Shown: positions 17,147 through 26,077, numbered from the stretch's first letter. The stretch: DNA of 64,000 nt from Hanstruepera ponticola (GCF_012931685.1 NZ_JABANC010000002.1:541727-605726), one strand, 5' to 3'. Translations and numbers: made by a program. Notes: a model not told the origin generated them from the letters alone.

Positions 17147-17461
17147 TTAACTTTTAGTGGTTTCTCCTTGCCATTCTGTAAATCCTCCTACAAGGTTATA
17201 AGCACTCTTAAAACCTAATTGGTTCATAATGGCACATGCTTGAGCACTCCTGCCACCGGATTTACAATAAACATAATAATGCTTGTTTTTATCCAATTCT
17301 TGGACCTTGTCAATAAATGCTTGTCCTTGGTAGATGTCAAGATGAATGGCATTGGGTATAAAACCGTCCTCTAGTTCTTGTTCGGTTCGCACATCAATTA
17401 TTACTGCATCAGAATCTTTATCTAACTTTTCGCGCCATTCAGTTTGGGTATAATCTGCCAT
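17147..17461 (-). CDS. Rhodanese-like domain protein (cytoplasmic)
   Basis: A 104-residue single-domain rhodanese without a signal peptide: VIIDVRTEQELEDGFIPNAIHLDI and the catalytic loop YCKSGGRSAQ. Its loop is almost the same as that of the downstream lipoprotein, so the pair may be a cytoplasmic/periplasmic duplication. Probable sulfurtransferase; partner not visible. Confidence 0.88.
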   Translation of the reverse strand: MADYTQTEWREKLDKDSDAVIIDVRTEQELEDGFIPNAIHLDIYQGQAFIDKVQELDKNKHYYVYCKSGGRSAQACAIMNQLGFKSAYNLVGGFTEWQGETTKS

Positions 17462-17518
17462 GATCTTTAATTTGAATTAAAACAAAATTAAGATTTCTTT
17501 AATTAAAAGACGAAAAAA

Positions 17519-17543
17519 AATCCGAAGTGTTACGCTTCGGATT
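17519..17543 (-). terminator. Terminator of the thioredoxin-fold gene pair
   Basis: AATCCGAAG pairs with CTTCGGATT. On the minus strand the hairpin is followed by a long T-run (the A-run at 17511-17518), so it ends transcripts coming from 18709. Confidence 0.8.
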
Positions 17544-17552
17544 AGATAATTA

Positions 17553-18164
17553 TTAAACTTTTATGGAGCAGCCTATCGCTCTTGTTTTTGTTTCTGGGAC
17601 TTCTTTCCCATTTAATAAAGCGTCAACAGCGTTTTCAACATACTTTTGATTGACCGCACTGGCATCTTGGTAATTATCATCTATTGCTCCAATGTACTTC
17701 ACCTCATTTCCTTTTTTTGTTTTTTGTAAAACATATACATGCGGTGTTTTTGTAGCACCATATTGCGGATAAATTTTTTGTCCTTTATCCATTAAATAAG
17801 GAAATGTAAAGCCCTTAGCTTTAGCTCTTGCCTTCATAGCTTCCATGTTGTCTCCAGGTTTTACATCTGTATTATTAGGCATAATGGCAATTACTGGATA
17901 ACCTTTACTTGCATATTTTTTATTCAGAGCTTCTATTCTATCTTCATAGGCAACAGCATAAGGACAGGTATTACAGGTAAAGATTACTATAAACCCTTTG
18001 GCTTCTTTAAAATCAGCCAATGACACCATTTTCCCATCGATGTTTTCTAAACTAAAATCGGTAGCAATATCGCCAATATCATAACCACCACTATCAGTAC
18101 CTGTTGTAAAGGCAAATAATGTTGCTACAACCAGGAAAGTAAAAATTGTTTTTAGTGTTTTCAT
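17553..18164 (-). CDS. Thioredoxin family protein (peroxiredoxin-like, exported)
   Basis: A 203-residue protein with signal peptide TIFTFLVVATLFAFTTGT, then a thioredoxin/AhpC-TSA-like fold: DIGDIATDFSLENIDGKMVSLADF and the redox site FTCNTCPYAVAY (CxxC). A C-terminal ...RAIGCSIKV motif is typical of this periplasmic subfamily. Probably a periplasmic thiol-disulfide protein. It follows the TlpA-like gene by 5 bp and shares its terminator. Confidence 0.88.
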   Translation of the reverse strand: MKTLKTIFTFLVVATLFAFTTGTDSGGYDIGDIATDFSLENIDGKMVSLADFKEAKGFIVIFTCNTCPYAVAYEDRIEALNKKYASKGYPVIAIMPNNTDVKPGDNMEAMKARAKAKGFTFPYLMDKGQKIYPQYGATKTPHVYVLQKTKKGNEVKYIGAIDDNYQDASAVNQKYVENAVDALLNGKEVPETKTRAIGCSIKV

Positions 18165-18169
18165 AATTG

Positions 18170-18709
18170 TTATTTTAAAAATTGTTTAAGTTCGGTTTCT
18201 AATTCTTCATAACTGAAAGACTGTTCATAAAACTGTCTTTTATCATTATTGTATATTAAAGTTGCTGGTATAGCTCCTGACCAGTTTTCGTTAACCTTTG
18301 GTATCCATGAATTGCTATCAACATCATTCAAAACAATCACTTTAGATTGTAGTTTTTTTTCAGCAATAAAAGGTTTTAATTTAGATTCATAATGCTTTGG
18401 GAAGTCAAGACTAACGAGAATCACTTCTACATCTTCTGATTTATAATCAGCTCCTATTTTTTCAAAATATGGTAATTCCTTTACACATGGTGCACACCAT
18501 GTAGCCCAAAAGTTGACTATATATGTTTTATCATCATTATAATTTAGATATTTCTCAACACCTGCAAAATCATAAATTTTCAAAGAGGTGTCTTGCTGTG
18601 TTGCATCAACACTTTCTGTAACCCTATCATCTTTATTTAACGTAACATCTTTTTTATCATTATTACAATTAAATAAGAAAACAGCTAAAAACACAAATAT
18701 ATACTTCAT
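18170..18709 (-). CDS. TlpA-family disulfide reductase, lipoprotein
   Basis: The start is set at 18709 (MKYIFVFLAVFLFNC) because it gives a proper lipoprotein signal. A longer frame begins at 18742 but would bury the signal. The thioredoxin fold has the site WATWCAPCVKELPYF. TlpA/ResA proteins reduce disulfides in the periplasm, for example during cytochrome c maturation. First gene of a two-gene unit with the peroxiredoxin-like protein; divergent from a MarR regulator. Confidence 0.88.
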   Translation of the reverse strand: MKYIFVFLAVFLFNCNNDKKDVTLNKDDRVTESVDATQQDTSLKIYDFAGVEKYLNYNDDKTYIVNFWATWCAPCVKELPYFEKIGADYKSEDVEVILVSLDFPKHYESKLKPFIAEKKLQSKVIVLNDVDSNSWIPKVNENWSGAIPATLIYNNDKRQFYEQSFSYEELETELKQFLK

Positions 18710-18792
18710 AAGCTTAAAATTATAGATAACTTTTGAGACCAAATAATGTTTAACAAATATTTAATTATTAGTGGTTTATACATATATTTTTT

Positions 18793-18800
18793 TACATTTG
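18793..18800 (+). promoter_or_regulatory. -7 box of the MarR gene
   Basis: TACATTTG fits the Bacteroidota TAnnTTTG element. It lies 17 bases before the ATG at 18818, inside a frame that could otherwise start at 18746, and so favours the shorter start. Confidence 0.6.
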
Positions 18801-18817
18801 TATATACAACAGTTGTC

Positions 18818-19279
18818 ATGAGAATTGAAGACATTCTTAAAACAAGTAAATCGTTATCAGACACTAAAAAAACTGTTGTTAGTTTAATTTATACAGCCAA
18901 TCTGGTTAATCACAAATTAAATGAAAGCCTTAAAGCTCATGATATTTCTTTAGAACAATTTAATGTTTTAAGAATATTAAGAGGTAAAAAAGGGGTTGCT
19001 GCGTCGCTTTCTGATATTCAAGAGCGGATGATAACAAAAATGAGTAACACAACTAGGTTGATTGACAAATTAGTAGTCAAGAATTATGTTACCAAAAAAC
19101 TAAATGCAGCAAACAAACGAAAATTAGATATAACAATAACCAAAAAAGGTCTTGAAGTTTTAGAAACTCTAGATATTTTGATTGATAACATTGAAAAAGA
19201 TTTAACAAGCCAACTAACCAAAGTGGAATCCCGAGAATTAAACAAGTTACTGGAAAAGATTCGATTAATAGCTAACTAA
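18818..19279 (+). CDS. MarR family transcriptional regulator
   Basis: A 153-residue winged-helix protein (MRIEDILKTSK start). ISLEQFNVLRILRGKKG, SLSDIQERMITKMSNTTRLIDKLVVKNYV (recognition helix) and AANKRKLDITITKKGLEVLE (wing) match MarR. A longer frame from 18746 is rejected because a -7 box lies within it. Divergent from the TlpA-like gene with about 108 bp between, so it may regulate that redox pair. Ligand unknown. Confidence 0.88.
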   Translation: MRIEDILKTSKSLSDTKKTVVSLIYTANLVNHKLNESLKAHDISLEQFNVLRILRGKKGVAASLSDIQERMITKMSNTTRLIDKLVVKNYVTKKLNAANKRKLDITITKKGLEVLETLDILIDNIEKDLTSQLTKVESRELNKLLEKIRLIAN

Positions 19280-19305
19280 TTCTCTTTACATGTCTAGTAA
19301 CTAGA

Positions 19306-19336
19306 AAACTACCATCTTGCATGGTAGTTTTTTTTT
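19306..19336 (+). terminator. Terminator after the MarR gene
   Basis: AAACTACCAT and ATGGTAGTTT form a perfect 10-bp stem around CTTGC, followed by six further T residues. It separates MarR from the trp leader. Confidence 0.85.
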
Positions 19337-19383
19337 GATTTTATTTTGGATACTAACAAATTCATTCTATATTTGATTAAACA

Positions 19384-19440
19384 ATGAAATTAATAATAAA
19401 CAATATCTGGTGGTGGAATTTTCGAAAACAACTTTCGTGA
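19384..19440 (+). CDS. trpL: trp operon leader peptide (three consecutive Trp codons)
   Basis: An 18-residue frame MKLIINNIWWWNFRKQLS with TGG TGG TGG at 19408-19416 and stop at 19438-19440. It lies 72 bp upstream of trpE and 35 bp before a strong terminator hairpin. This is the classic arrangement for ribosome-mediated attenuation: stalling at Trp codons when charged tRNA-Trp is scarce. No nearby tryptophan-independent reason for three adjacent TGG codons is apparent. Confidence 0.88.
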   Translation: MKLIINNIWWWNFRKQLS

Positions 19441-19504
19441 ATTAACCCTATATATTTAATTAAAAATATTTAAAAGGCTTGTCATTCACGACAAGCCTTT
19501 TTTA
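19435..19504 (+). promoter_or_regulatory. trp attenuator: antiterminator and terminator
   Basis: The terminator is GGCTTGTC (19476-19483), loop ATTCAC, GACAAGCC (19490-19497), then a T-run. The competing strand TCGTGAAT at 19435-19442 is the exact reverse complement of ATTCACGA at 19484-19491. It overlaps the leader stop codon. A ribosome finishing the leader would cover 19435-19442 and let the terminator form; one stalled at the Trp codons would leave it free to unfold the terminator. Mechanism inferred from the pairings. Confidence 0.85.
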
Positions 19505-19512
19505 TTTGAATT

Positions 19513-20916
19513 ATGAAAACATTCAGTCTCTATACACATTACAAAAAAATATTGGCAGATACCTTAACACCTGTTAGTGTGTACCTTAAAATAAGGGATA
19601 AGTTTCCCAATAGTATCTTACTAGAGAGTAGTGATTATCATGCCAATGATAATAGCTTCTCATACATTTGTTGCAATCCAATTGCCTCAATAAAAGTTCA
19701 GAATGAAAAAATCTTACAGCAATTTCCTGATGGCAGCAGTTTGACCACACAAATAACTAAAAAAACTAAAGTTGCCGATAAAATACATAAATTCACAAAA
19801 CGCTTTAAGACACAGTCGTCCAAGGAATTCAAGTTCATTAATAATGGTATTTTTGGTTTTACAGCCTATGATGCTGTAAGGTATTTTGAAGATATCTCAA
19901 TTTCAAAAAAACCGAATAATTTAGAGATCCCTGACATTTACTATGCTGTTTACCAAAACATAATTGCTATAAATCACTTTAAAAATGAAGCTTATGTTTT
20001 TGCACATTGTTTTAATGCCGAAAATAATATTGATGATTTATTACAGCTCATAAAATCTAAAAATTACGCAGCCTTTAATTTTGAAACAAATGGTGAAACC
20101 AAATCAAATTTAACTGATGAGGAATATAAAAAGCATGTAACAAAAGCTAAAGAACATTGCGCCAGAGGTGATGTCTTTCAATTGGTGCTTTCAAAAAAGT
20201 TCTCACAACAATTTAAAGGTGATGAATTTAATGTTTATCGTGCATTAAGAAGTATCAATCCATCACCATATTTATTCTATTTTGATTATGGAAACTTTAA
20301 GATTTTTGGAAGCTCGCCAGAAGCACAACTTATTGTCAATAAAGGTAAGGCTGAAATACATCCAATTGCTGGAACTTTTAAACGCACAGGTAATGATGAA
20401 CACGATGCCGAACTAGCTAAAAAATTAGCTATGGATGACAAAGAAAATGCTGAACATGTTATGCTTGTTGATTTAGCAAGAAATGATTTAAGCAGACATG
20501 GTAGTACGGTAAAAGTGGATACTTATAAAGAAATTCAATTCTTTTCACATGTCATTCATTTAGTCAGTAAGGTATCTGGAATAAAGAACAGTCAAACAAC
20601 AACCATGCAAGTGGTAGCGGACACATTTCCTGCTGGAACGTTATCTGGTGCTCCAAAACACAGAGCCATGCAACTTATAGAGCAATATGAAAAAACAAGC
20701 CGTGAGGTTTATGGAGGTGCCATAGGTTTCATGGACTTTAGCGGCAATTATAACCACGCCATTATGATTCGAACATTTTTGAGTAAAAACCATCAGTTAC
20801 ATTGGCAGGCTGGTGCAGGCTTGGTATCAAAATCCAATCCTGAAAATGAATTACAAGAAGTATATAACAAGTTAGGTGCATTAACAAAAGCTATAGAACT
20901 TGCCGAAACCTTATAA
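19513..20916 (+). CDS. trpE: Anthranilate synthase component I
   Basis: A 467-residue chorismate-utilising enzyme. The C-terminal catalytic domain shows GDVFQLVLSKKF, SPEAQL, HPIAGTFKR, DLARNDLSRH, FPAGTLSGAPKHRAM and YGGAIGFMDF. With TrpG it converts chorismate and glutamine to anthranilate, the first committed step to tryptophan. The attenuator lies directly upstream, and the gene starts the trpEGDCFBA order. Residues ESSDYHAND near 37-45 fall where the feedback Trp-binding site of TrpE usually has an LLES motif (ILLESSD). Confidence 0.96.
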   Translation: MKTFSLYTHYKKILADTLTPVSVYLKIRDKFPNSILLESSDYHANDNSFSYICCNPIASIKVQNEKILQQFPDGSSLTTQITKKTKVADKIHKFTKRFKTQSSKEFKFINNGIFGFTAYDAVRYFEDISISKKPNNLEIPDIYYAVYQNIIAINHFKNEAYVFAHCFNAENNIDDLLQLIKSKNYAAFNFETNGETKSNLTDEEYKKHVTKAKEHCARGDVFQLVLSKKFSQQFKGDEFNVYRALRSINPSPYLFYFDYGNFKIFGSSPEAQLIVNKGKAEIHPIAGTFKRTGNDEHDAELAKKLAMDDKENAEHVMLVDLARNDLSRHGSTVKVDTYKEIQFFSHVIHLVSKVSGIKNSQTTTMQVVADTFPAGTLSGAPKHRAMQLIEQYEKTSREVYGGAIGFMDFSGNYNHAIMIRTFLSKNHQLHWQAGAGLVSKSNPENELQEVYNKLGALTKAIELAETL

Positions 20917-20917
20917 C

Positions 20918-21484
20918 ATGAAAAAAGTATTAGTTATAGATAATTACGATAGTTTCACTTACAATCTGGTTCATTATTTAGAAGATTTAGATTGTGATGT
21001 AATCGTTTTAAGAAATGATAAATTTCAACTTGAAGCTGTAAAAGCGTTCAATAAAATTTTATTGTCACCTGGACCAGGAATTCCAAATGAAGCTGGATTA
21101 TTAAAACCCTTGATAAAAGAGTTTGCTTCCACCAAAAGTATTTTAGGTGTGTGCTTGGGACAACAAGCAATAGGGGAAGTTTTTGGTGGTTCCATAATTA
21201 ATCTGGATTCAGTTTTTCACGGTGTTTCTACTAAAATTGAAATTATTGATACTGAAGATTATTTGTTTAGTGGACTAGATAAGCATATTGAAGTTGGACG
21301 TTACCATTCATGGGTTGTGAGCAATGACCTTCCTGATTGTTTAGTTGCAACGTCACGAGATGACAATGGGCAAATTATGTCCTTAAAACACATAGACTAT
21401 GATGTGAGAGGCGTACAATTTCATCCTGAATCCGTATTAACACCAAATGGAAAAGACATTTTAAAAAACTGGGTTGAACATTAA
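20918..21484 (+). CDS. trpG: Anthranilate synthase component II (glutamine amidotransferase)
   Basis: A 188-residue class I amidotransferase. Start MKKVLVIDNYDSFTYNLVHY; nucleophile Cys in GVCLGQQAIGEVFGG; His-Glu of the triad in VQFHPESVLTP. Supplies ammonia from glutamine to TrpE. The ATG comes one base after the trpE stop; an upstream in-frame start within trpE is not needed. May also serve folate synthesis (PabA), as this family often does. Confidence 0.95.
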   Translation: MKKVLVIDNYDSFTYNLVHYLEDLDCDVIVLRNDKFQLEAVKAFNKILLSPGPGIPNEAGLLKPLIKEFASTKSILGVCLGQQAIGEVFGGSIINLDSVFHGVSTKIEIIDTEDYLFSGLDKHIEVGRYHSWVVSNDLPDCLVATSRDDNGQIMSLKHIDYDVRGVQFHPESVLTPNGKDILKNWVEH

Positions 21485-21485
21485 T

Positions 21486-22481
21486 ATGAAACATATTTTA
21501 AACAGATTAATAAATCAAGAAAGCATCTCTAGCGAAGAAGCCAAAGCCGTATTGGTAAATATTTCTAAAGGAGATTATAATCAAAGTCAAATTGCATCAT
21601 TCTTAACAGTCTATATGATGCGAACAATAACCATAGAGGAATTACAAGGTTTTCGTGATGCCTTATTAGAGTTATGCATTCCTGTAAAATTAGATAATTA
21701 TAGTACCATTGATTTATGTGGTACTGGTGGTGATGGTAAAGATACGTTCAACATATCAACTTTAGCTTCATTTGTTACAGCTGGAACAGGTATTCATGTT
21801 ACAAAACACGGCAACTATGGTGTGTCTTCAGCATGTGGATCATCAAATGTTATGGAGTTTTTGGGCATTAAATTTTCTAACAATCCCGATTTCTTAGAGT
21901 GTTGTTTAGAGCAAGCAGGCATTTGTGTATTGCATGCTCCATTGTTTCATCCAGCTATGAAACATGTAGCTCCAATTAGAAAAGAATTAGGTGTCAAAAC
22001 ATTTTTTAATATGCTTGGTCCTATGGTTAATCCTGCTTTTCCAAAAAACCAATTAGTCGGTGTGTTTAGTTTAGAATTATTAAGGCTTTACAGTTATCTA
22101 TACCAAAACACAAAAAAGAAATACACACTTGTACATGCATTGGATGGCTACGATGAAATATCGCTTACAGGTGCAGCCAAAGTTATTCAAAATGATAGAG
22201 AACAAATTATTGATGCTTCAACTTTTAATCTCAACCCATTAAAACAAGAACAAATTCACGGCGGAAATTCGATTGAATCATCGGCAAAAATTTTCACCCA
22301 TATTTTGCTAGGTCAAGGCACTGATGCACAAAACAATGTAGTTTGCGCCAATGCCGCATTGGCCATATCAACAGTAAATAATACATCAATTGAAGACAGC
22401 TTTCAAATAGCTAAAGAATCCTTGATATCAGGCAAAGCCCTAAATAGTTTTAAAACTCTTGTAGAATTAAGCCAAAACTAA
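21486..22481 (+). CDS. trpD: Anthranilate phosphoribosyltransferase
   Basis: A 331-residue protein. Glycine-rich PRPP site DLCGTGGDGKDTFNIST, then KHGNYGVSSACGSSNVMEFLG and the loop RKELGVKTFFNMLGPMVNP are TrpD hallmarks. It joins anthranilate to phosphoribosyl pyrophosphate. Begins two bases after the trpG stop and overlaps trpC by one base. Confidence 0.96.
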   Translation: MKHILNRLINQESISSEEAKAVLVNISKGDYNQSQIASFLTVYMMRTITIEELQGFRDALLELCIPVKLDNYSTIDLCGTGGDGKDTFNISTLASFVTAGTGIHVTKHGNYGVSSACGSSNVMEFLGIKFSNNPDFLECCLEQAGICVLHAPLFHPAMKHVAPIRKELGVKTFFNMLGPMVNPAFPKNQLVGVFSLELLRLYSYLYQNTKKKYTLVHALDGYDEISLTGAAKVIQNDREQIIDASTFNLNPLKQEQIHGGNSIESSAKIFTHILLGQGTDAQNNVVCANAALAISTVNNTSIEDSFQIAKESLISGKALNSFKTLVELSQN

Positions 22482-23266
22482 TGAACATTTTAGACAAAAT
22501 AATAAGAGACAAACATGTTGAAATTGGCTTAAAAAAAAGTCTAATTCCAGTTTCTCAATTAGAAAATTCTGTACTGTTCGAAAGACAAACAATGTCACTT
22601 GCAACTGCTTTAAGCAAAAGCAAAACAGGTATTATAGCAGAACACAAAAGACGCTCACCTTCAAAGTCCGTGATTAATCAAAATACAAATATCCAAGATG
22701 TAGCCAAAGGATATGAAGTTGCAGGCGTTTGTGGGATGTCGGTTTTAACTGATGGAAAGTATTTTGGTGGTAGTTTAGATGACTTACTTATAACAAGAGC
22801 AAGTTGTCATTTACCTATACTACGAAAGGAATTTATTGTAGATACCTATCAGATTATTGAAGCGAAAGCTTATGGAGCTGATGCCATTTTATTAATCGCT
22901 GCAATACTTTCTAAAGATGAAATCAAACAATTTTCAAAATTAGCTAAAACACTCCATTTGGATGTACTTTTAGAGGTTCACAACGAAGCAGAATTACATA
23001 AATCAATTATGCCTAGTCTGGATATGTTAGGCGTGAATAATCGCAATTTAAAAACTTTTGAAGTTAGTTTAGAAACAAGTAAAACATTAAGCAAGATAAT
23101 ACCAGATGAATTCGTAAAAGTCTCTGAAAGTGGTATAAGTTCTATTGAATCAATTCGAGAATTGCAATCTTACGGTTACAAAGGATTTTTAATTGGCGAG
23201 AATTTCATGAAAACTAATAATCCTGGTGAAACTGCCAAAGAGTTTATAGATAATTTAGAAATATAG
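22481..23266 (+). CDS. trpC: Indole-3-glycerol phosphate synthase
   Basis: A 261-residue TIM barrel. IIAEHKRRSPSKSVIN near residues 49-64 is the TrpC phosphate/substrate site. LRKEFIVDTYQI, LLEVHNEAEL, LGVNNRNLKTF and VSESGI follow in family order. Closes the indole ring from CdRP. TAATG overlap with trpD. A repeat element of about 120 bp separates it from trpF. Confidence 0.96.
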   Translation: MNILDKIIRDKHVEIGLKKSLIPVSQLENSVLFERQTMSLATALSKSKTGIIAEHKRRSPSKSVINQNTNIQDVAKGYEVAGVCGMSVLTDGKYFGGSLDDLLITRASCHLPILRKEFIVDTYQIIEAKAYGADAILLIAAILSKDEIKQFSKLAKTLHLDVLLEVHNEAELHKSIMPSLDMLGVNNRNLKTFEVSLETSKTLSKIIPDEFVKVSESGISSIESIRELQSYGYKGFLIGENFMKTNNPGETAKEFIDNLEI

Positions 23267-23268
23267 AA

Positions 23269-23389
23269 TTGTCATTCCGCACTTGATGCGGAATCAATTA
23301 TAAATCAAACAATATGAATAAAATTCCTGCTTTCGCAGCAATGACAGAAAATAAGAAGCGTGGTGAGATTCCCGCTTTTGCGAGAATAA
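23269..23389. repeat. Intergenic palindromic repeat between trpC and trpF
   Basis: Starts TTGTCATTCCGC; ATTCCGC pairs with GCGGAAT across ACTTGAT. A second part, TTCCTGCTTTCGCAG...AATGACA, mirrors the start, and a third, degenerate unit (GAGATTCCCGCTTTTGCGAGA) follows. This belongs to a family of short palindromic repeats common between genes in Flavobacteriia; relatives in this window are at 24001 and 48441. Confidence 0.75.
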
Positions 23390-23390
23390 A

Positions 23391-24011
23391 ATGAAGTTAA
23401 AAGTTTGCGGTATGAAATATCACGATAATATTTTTGAAGTTGCCAGATTGCAACCGGATTATCTCGGCTTTATATTTCATGAACCCTCACCTAGATGTTT
23501 TGAAAACTCAATACCTGAAATAGCACCAGAGATAAAAAAAGTTGGTGTTTTTGTTGATGAAAAAGTTGAATTTATCTCCAGACAGATTGACGCGCACAAT
23601 TTGAATGTAATTCAACTTCATGGTCATGAATCACCTGAATTATGTCGAATTTTAAAATCGTCAGGTGTTGAAGTTATTAAGGTTTTTTCCATTAAAAATG
23701 AATTTGATTTTTCAGTTTTAGAATCTTATGAAGACGCATGCAATTATTTCTTGTTCGATACTAAAGGCAAACTTCCTGGTGGCAATGGTTATTCTTTTGA
23801 TTGGCGCGTTTTAAGTAATTATCCATCAACAAAACCTTTCTTTTTAAGTGGTGGTATTGGATTAGAAAATGTAGATGATATCTTGTCATTCCTAGCCAAA
23901 CAGGAATCCAAATATTGCTACGGTATAGATGTCAATAGTAAATTTGAAATTGAACCAGGTTTAAAAAATATTGAAGAATTAAAAGAATTTAAAAACAGAT
24001 TGTCATTCTGA
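23391..24011 (+). CDS. trpF: Phosphoribosylanthranilate isomerase
   Basis: A 206-residue TIM barrel: MKLKVCGMKYHDNI (catalytic Cys 6), LGFIFHEPSPR, VGVFVDE, IQLHGHES, LFDTKGKLPGGNGYSFDW with the catalytic Asp, and FFLSGGIGLENV. Converts PRA to CdRP. The last codons (TTG TCA TTC TGA) are the first bases of a repeat element, so its insertion appears to have supplied the present C-terminus and stop. Confidence 0.95.
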   Translation: MKLKVCGMKYHDNIFEVARLQPDYLGFIFHEPSPRCFENSIPEIAPEIKKVGVFVDEKVEFISRQIDAHNLNVIQLHGHESPELCRILKSSGVEVIKVFSIKNEFDFSVLESYEDACNYFLFDTKGKLPGGNGYSFDWRVLSNYPSTKPFFLSGGIGLENVDDILSFLAKQESKYCYGIDVNSKFEIEPGLKNIEELKEFKNRLSF

Positions 24012-24060
24012 ACGAAGTGAAGAATCTCGAAAGAGATGCTTCGACAAGTTCAGCATGACA
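24001..24060. repeat. 60-bp palindromic repeat overlapping the trpF stop
   Basis: TGTCATTCTGAAC at one end pairs with GTTCAGCATGACA at the other with one mismatch; GAATCTCGAAAGAGAT sits inside. It overlaps the last 11 bp of trpF and leaves 13 bp before trpB. Confidence 0.8.
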
Positions 24061-24073
24061 TAAAAATAACATT

Positions 24074-25255
24074 ATGTCATACAACATCAACGAAAAAGGA
24101 TACTACGGAGAATTTGGAGGAGCTTTCATTCCAGAAATGCTCTATCCAAATGTTGAGGAACTACGGCAAAATTATCTAAAAGTAATGGTTGAACCGAGCT
24201 TTCAGAAACAGTTCAACCAGTTACTTAAGGATTATGTCGGTCGTCCTTCTCCACTATATTTCGCCAATCGATTGAGTAAAAAGTATCAAACTAAAATCTA
24301 TCTAAAACGCGAAGACTTAAATCATACTGGCGCGCATAAAATCAACAATACTATTGGTCAAATATTAATGGCCAAACGATTAGGCAAAACACGCATAATT
24401 GCAGAAACGGGTGCAGGACAGCATGGTGTAGCCACAGCTACTGTTTGTGCGTTAATGGGTTTAGAGTGTATTGTTTATATGGGTGAAATTGATATAGCTA
24501 GACAAGCACCCAATGTTGCCAGAATGAAAATGCTTGGAGCAAGGGTTGTACCAGCTACTTCTGGTAGTAAAACACTAAAAGACGCTACTAACGAAGCCAT
24601 TAGAGATTGGATTAATAACCCTGAAAACACGCATTATATTATCGGGTCTGCAATTGGACCTCATCCATATCCAGATATGGTAACACGTTTTCAATCGGTT
24701 ATTTCTGAAGAAATAACATGGCAATTAAAGGAAAAAGAAAATCGTGAGTATCCTGACTATGTCGTGGCTTGTATTGGAGGTGGTAGTAATGCTGCTGGTA
24801 CCTACTACCATTTTTTAGACAATAAAGGGGTTGGAATAATTGCTATTGAAGCAGCTGGAAAAGGCATTGACTCTGGAAAAAGTGCTGCAACATCGGCTTT
24901 AGGAAAAGCAGGTATTATTCATGGTTGTAAAACACTCTTAATGCAAACTAATGATGGTCAAATAACAGAACCCTATTCCATTTCGGCTGGATTAGACTAT
25001 CCAGGCGTTGGACCACTGCATGCACATTTATACAAAACTGGACGTGGCGAATTTTATTCGGCAACTGATGATGACGCTATGCAGGCTGGGCTAGAACTAA
25101 CACAATTAGAAGGTATTATACCAGCCATTGAAACAGCCCATGCATTGGCTGTTTTTAAGCACAAAACATTTAAACCCGATGACATTGTAGTAATTAGTTT
25201 ATCGGGACGCGGTGATAAAGATTTACAAAACTATATTGATTACTTTAACTTATAA
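24074..25255 (+). CDS. trpB: Tryptophan synthase beta subunit
   Basis: A 393-residue PLP enzyme. YYGEFGGAFIPEML at the N-terminus; LKREDLNHTGAHKINNTIGQ carries the PLP lysine; AETGAGQHGVATAT; CIGGGSNAAG is the phosphate-binding loop; SISAGLDYPGVGP and LSGRGDKD close it. Joins indole and serine to form tryptophan. Confidence 0.97.
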   Translation: MSYNINEKGYYGEFGGAFIPEMLYPNVEELRQNYLKVMVEPSFQKQFNQLLKDYVGRPSPLYFANRLSKKYQTKIYLKREDLNHTGAHKINNTIGQILMAKRLGKTRIIAETGAGQHGVATATVCALMGLECIVYMGEIDIARQAPNVARMKMLGARVVPATSGSKTLKDATNEAIRDWINNPENTHYIIGSAIGPHPYPDMVTRFQSVISEEITWQLKEKENREYPDYVVACIGGGSNAAGTYYHFLDNKGVGIIAIEAAGKGIDSGKSAATSALGKAGIIHGCKTLLMQTNDGQITEPYSISAGLDYPGVGPLHAHLYKTGRGEFYSATDDDAMQAGLELTQLEGIIPAIETAHALAVFKHKTFKPDDIVVISLSGRGDKDLQNYIDYFNL

Positions 25256-25257
25256 AT

Positions 25258-26025
25258 ATGAATAGAATCAATCAAAAATTACAAGAAGACAAAAAGTTAA
25301 TCTCTATTTATTTCACAGCGGGTTATCCCAATTTAAATGATACAACCACAATTATTAAAAACCTTGAGAAAAGCGGTGTGGATATGATTGAAATTGGCCT
25401 ACCGTTTAGCGACCCTTTAGCCGATGGTCCCACCATACAAGCTAGCTCTACACAAGCCTTAAAAAATGGCATGACAACTGAAGTGTTATTCAATCAATTA
25501 CAAGATATTCGGAAATCGGTTTCTATTCCATTAATCATCATGGGCTATTTTAATCCCATTTTACAATATGGTGTTGAAGCCTTTTGTAAAAGATGTCAAG
25601 AAATAGGGATTGATGGCTTAATACTACCTGATTTACCTGTGGACGTTTTTGTAGAACAGTATAAAGCAACTTTTGAAAAATACGGACTCATTAATGTATT
25701 TCTTATTACGCCACAAACATCTGACGAACGTATAAGATATATAGATTCCGTTTCTAATGGATTTATTTATATGGTAAGTTCGGCTAGTACCACTGGAGCT
25801 AAACTCGGATTCGGCGAAGAACAAACCAACTACTTCAAACGTATAGCAGACTTAAATCTCAATAATCCGCAAATTGTTGGTTTTGGCATATCAAATCACA
25901 AGACATTTAATCAAGCAACACAATATGCCAAAGGTGCCATTATTGGTAGTGCGTTCGTAAAATTTATAAAAAAAAGTCCTTTAGATAATATTGAAAATTT
26001 CATCCCAACAATATCTATAGGCTAG
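25258..26025 (+). CDS. trpA: Tryptophan synthase alpha subunit
   Basis: A 255-residue TIM barrel: YFTAGYPNLND, MIEIGLPFSDPLADGPTIQASS with the catalytic Glu, GIDGLILPDLPVD with the catalytic Asp, and VGFGISNHKT. Releases indole from indole-glycerol phosphate and passes it to TrpB. Two bases after trpB; last gene of the trp set. Confidence 0.97.
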   Translation: MNRINQKLQEDKKLISIYFTAGYPNLNDTTTIIKNLEKSGVDMIEIGLPFSDPLADGPTIQASSTQALKNGMTTEVLFNQLQDIRKSVSIPLIIMGYFNPILQYGVEAFCKRCQEIGIDGLILPDLPVDVFVEQYKATFEKYGLINVFLITPQTSDERIRYIDSVSNGFIYMVSSASTTGAKLGFGEEQTNYFKRIADLNLNNPQIVGFGISNHKTFNQATQYAKGAIIGSAFVKFIKKSPLDNIENFIPTISIG

Positions 26026-26077
26026 TTGTTTTGCTCAAAAACAGTTATCTTTATAACGACTAATCAATCATCAATAA

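Noticed and set aside
18746..18817. Longer MarR protein from 18746
   Set aside because: The added residues would be a hydrophobic stretch, and a TACATTTG promoter box lies inside them.
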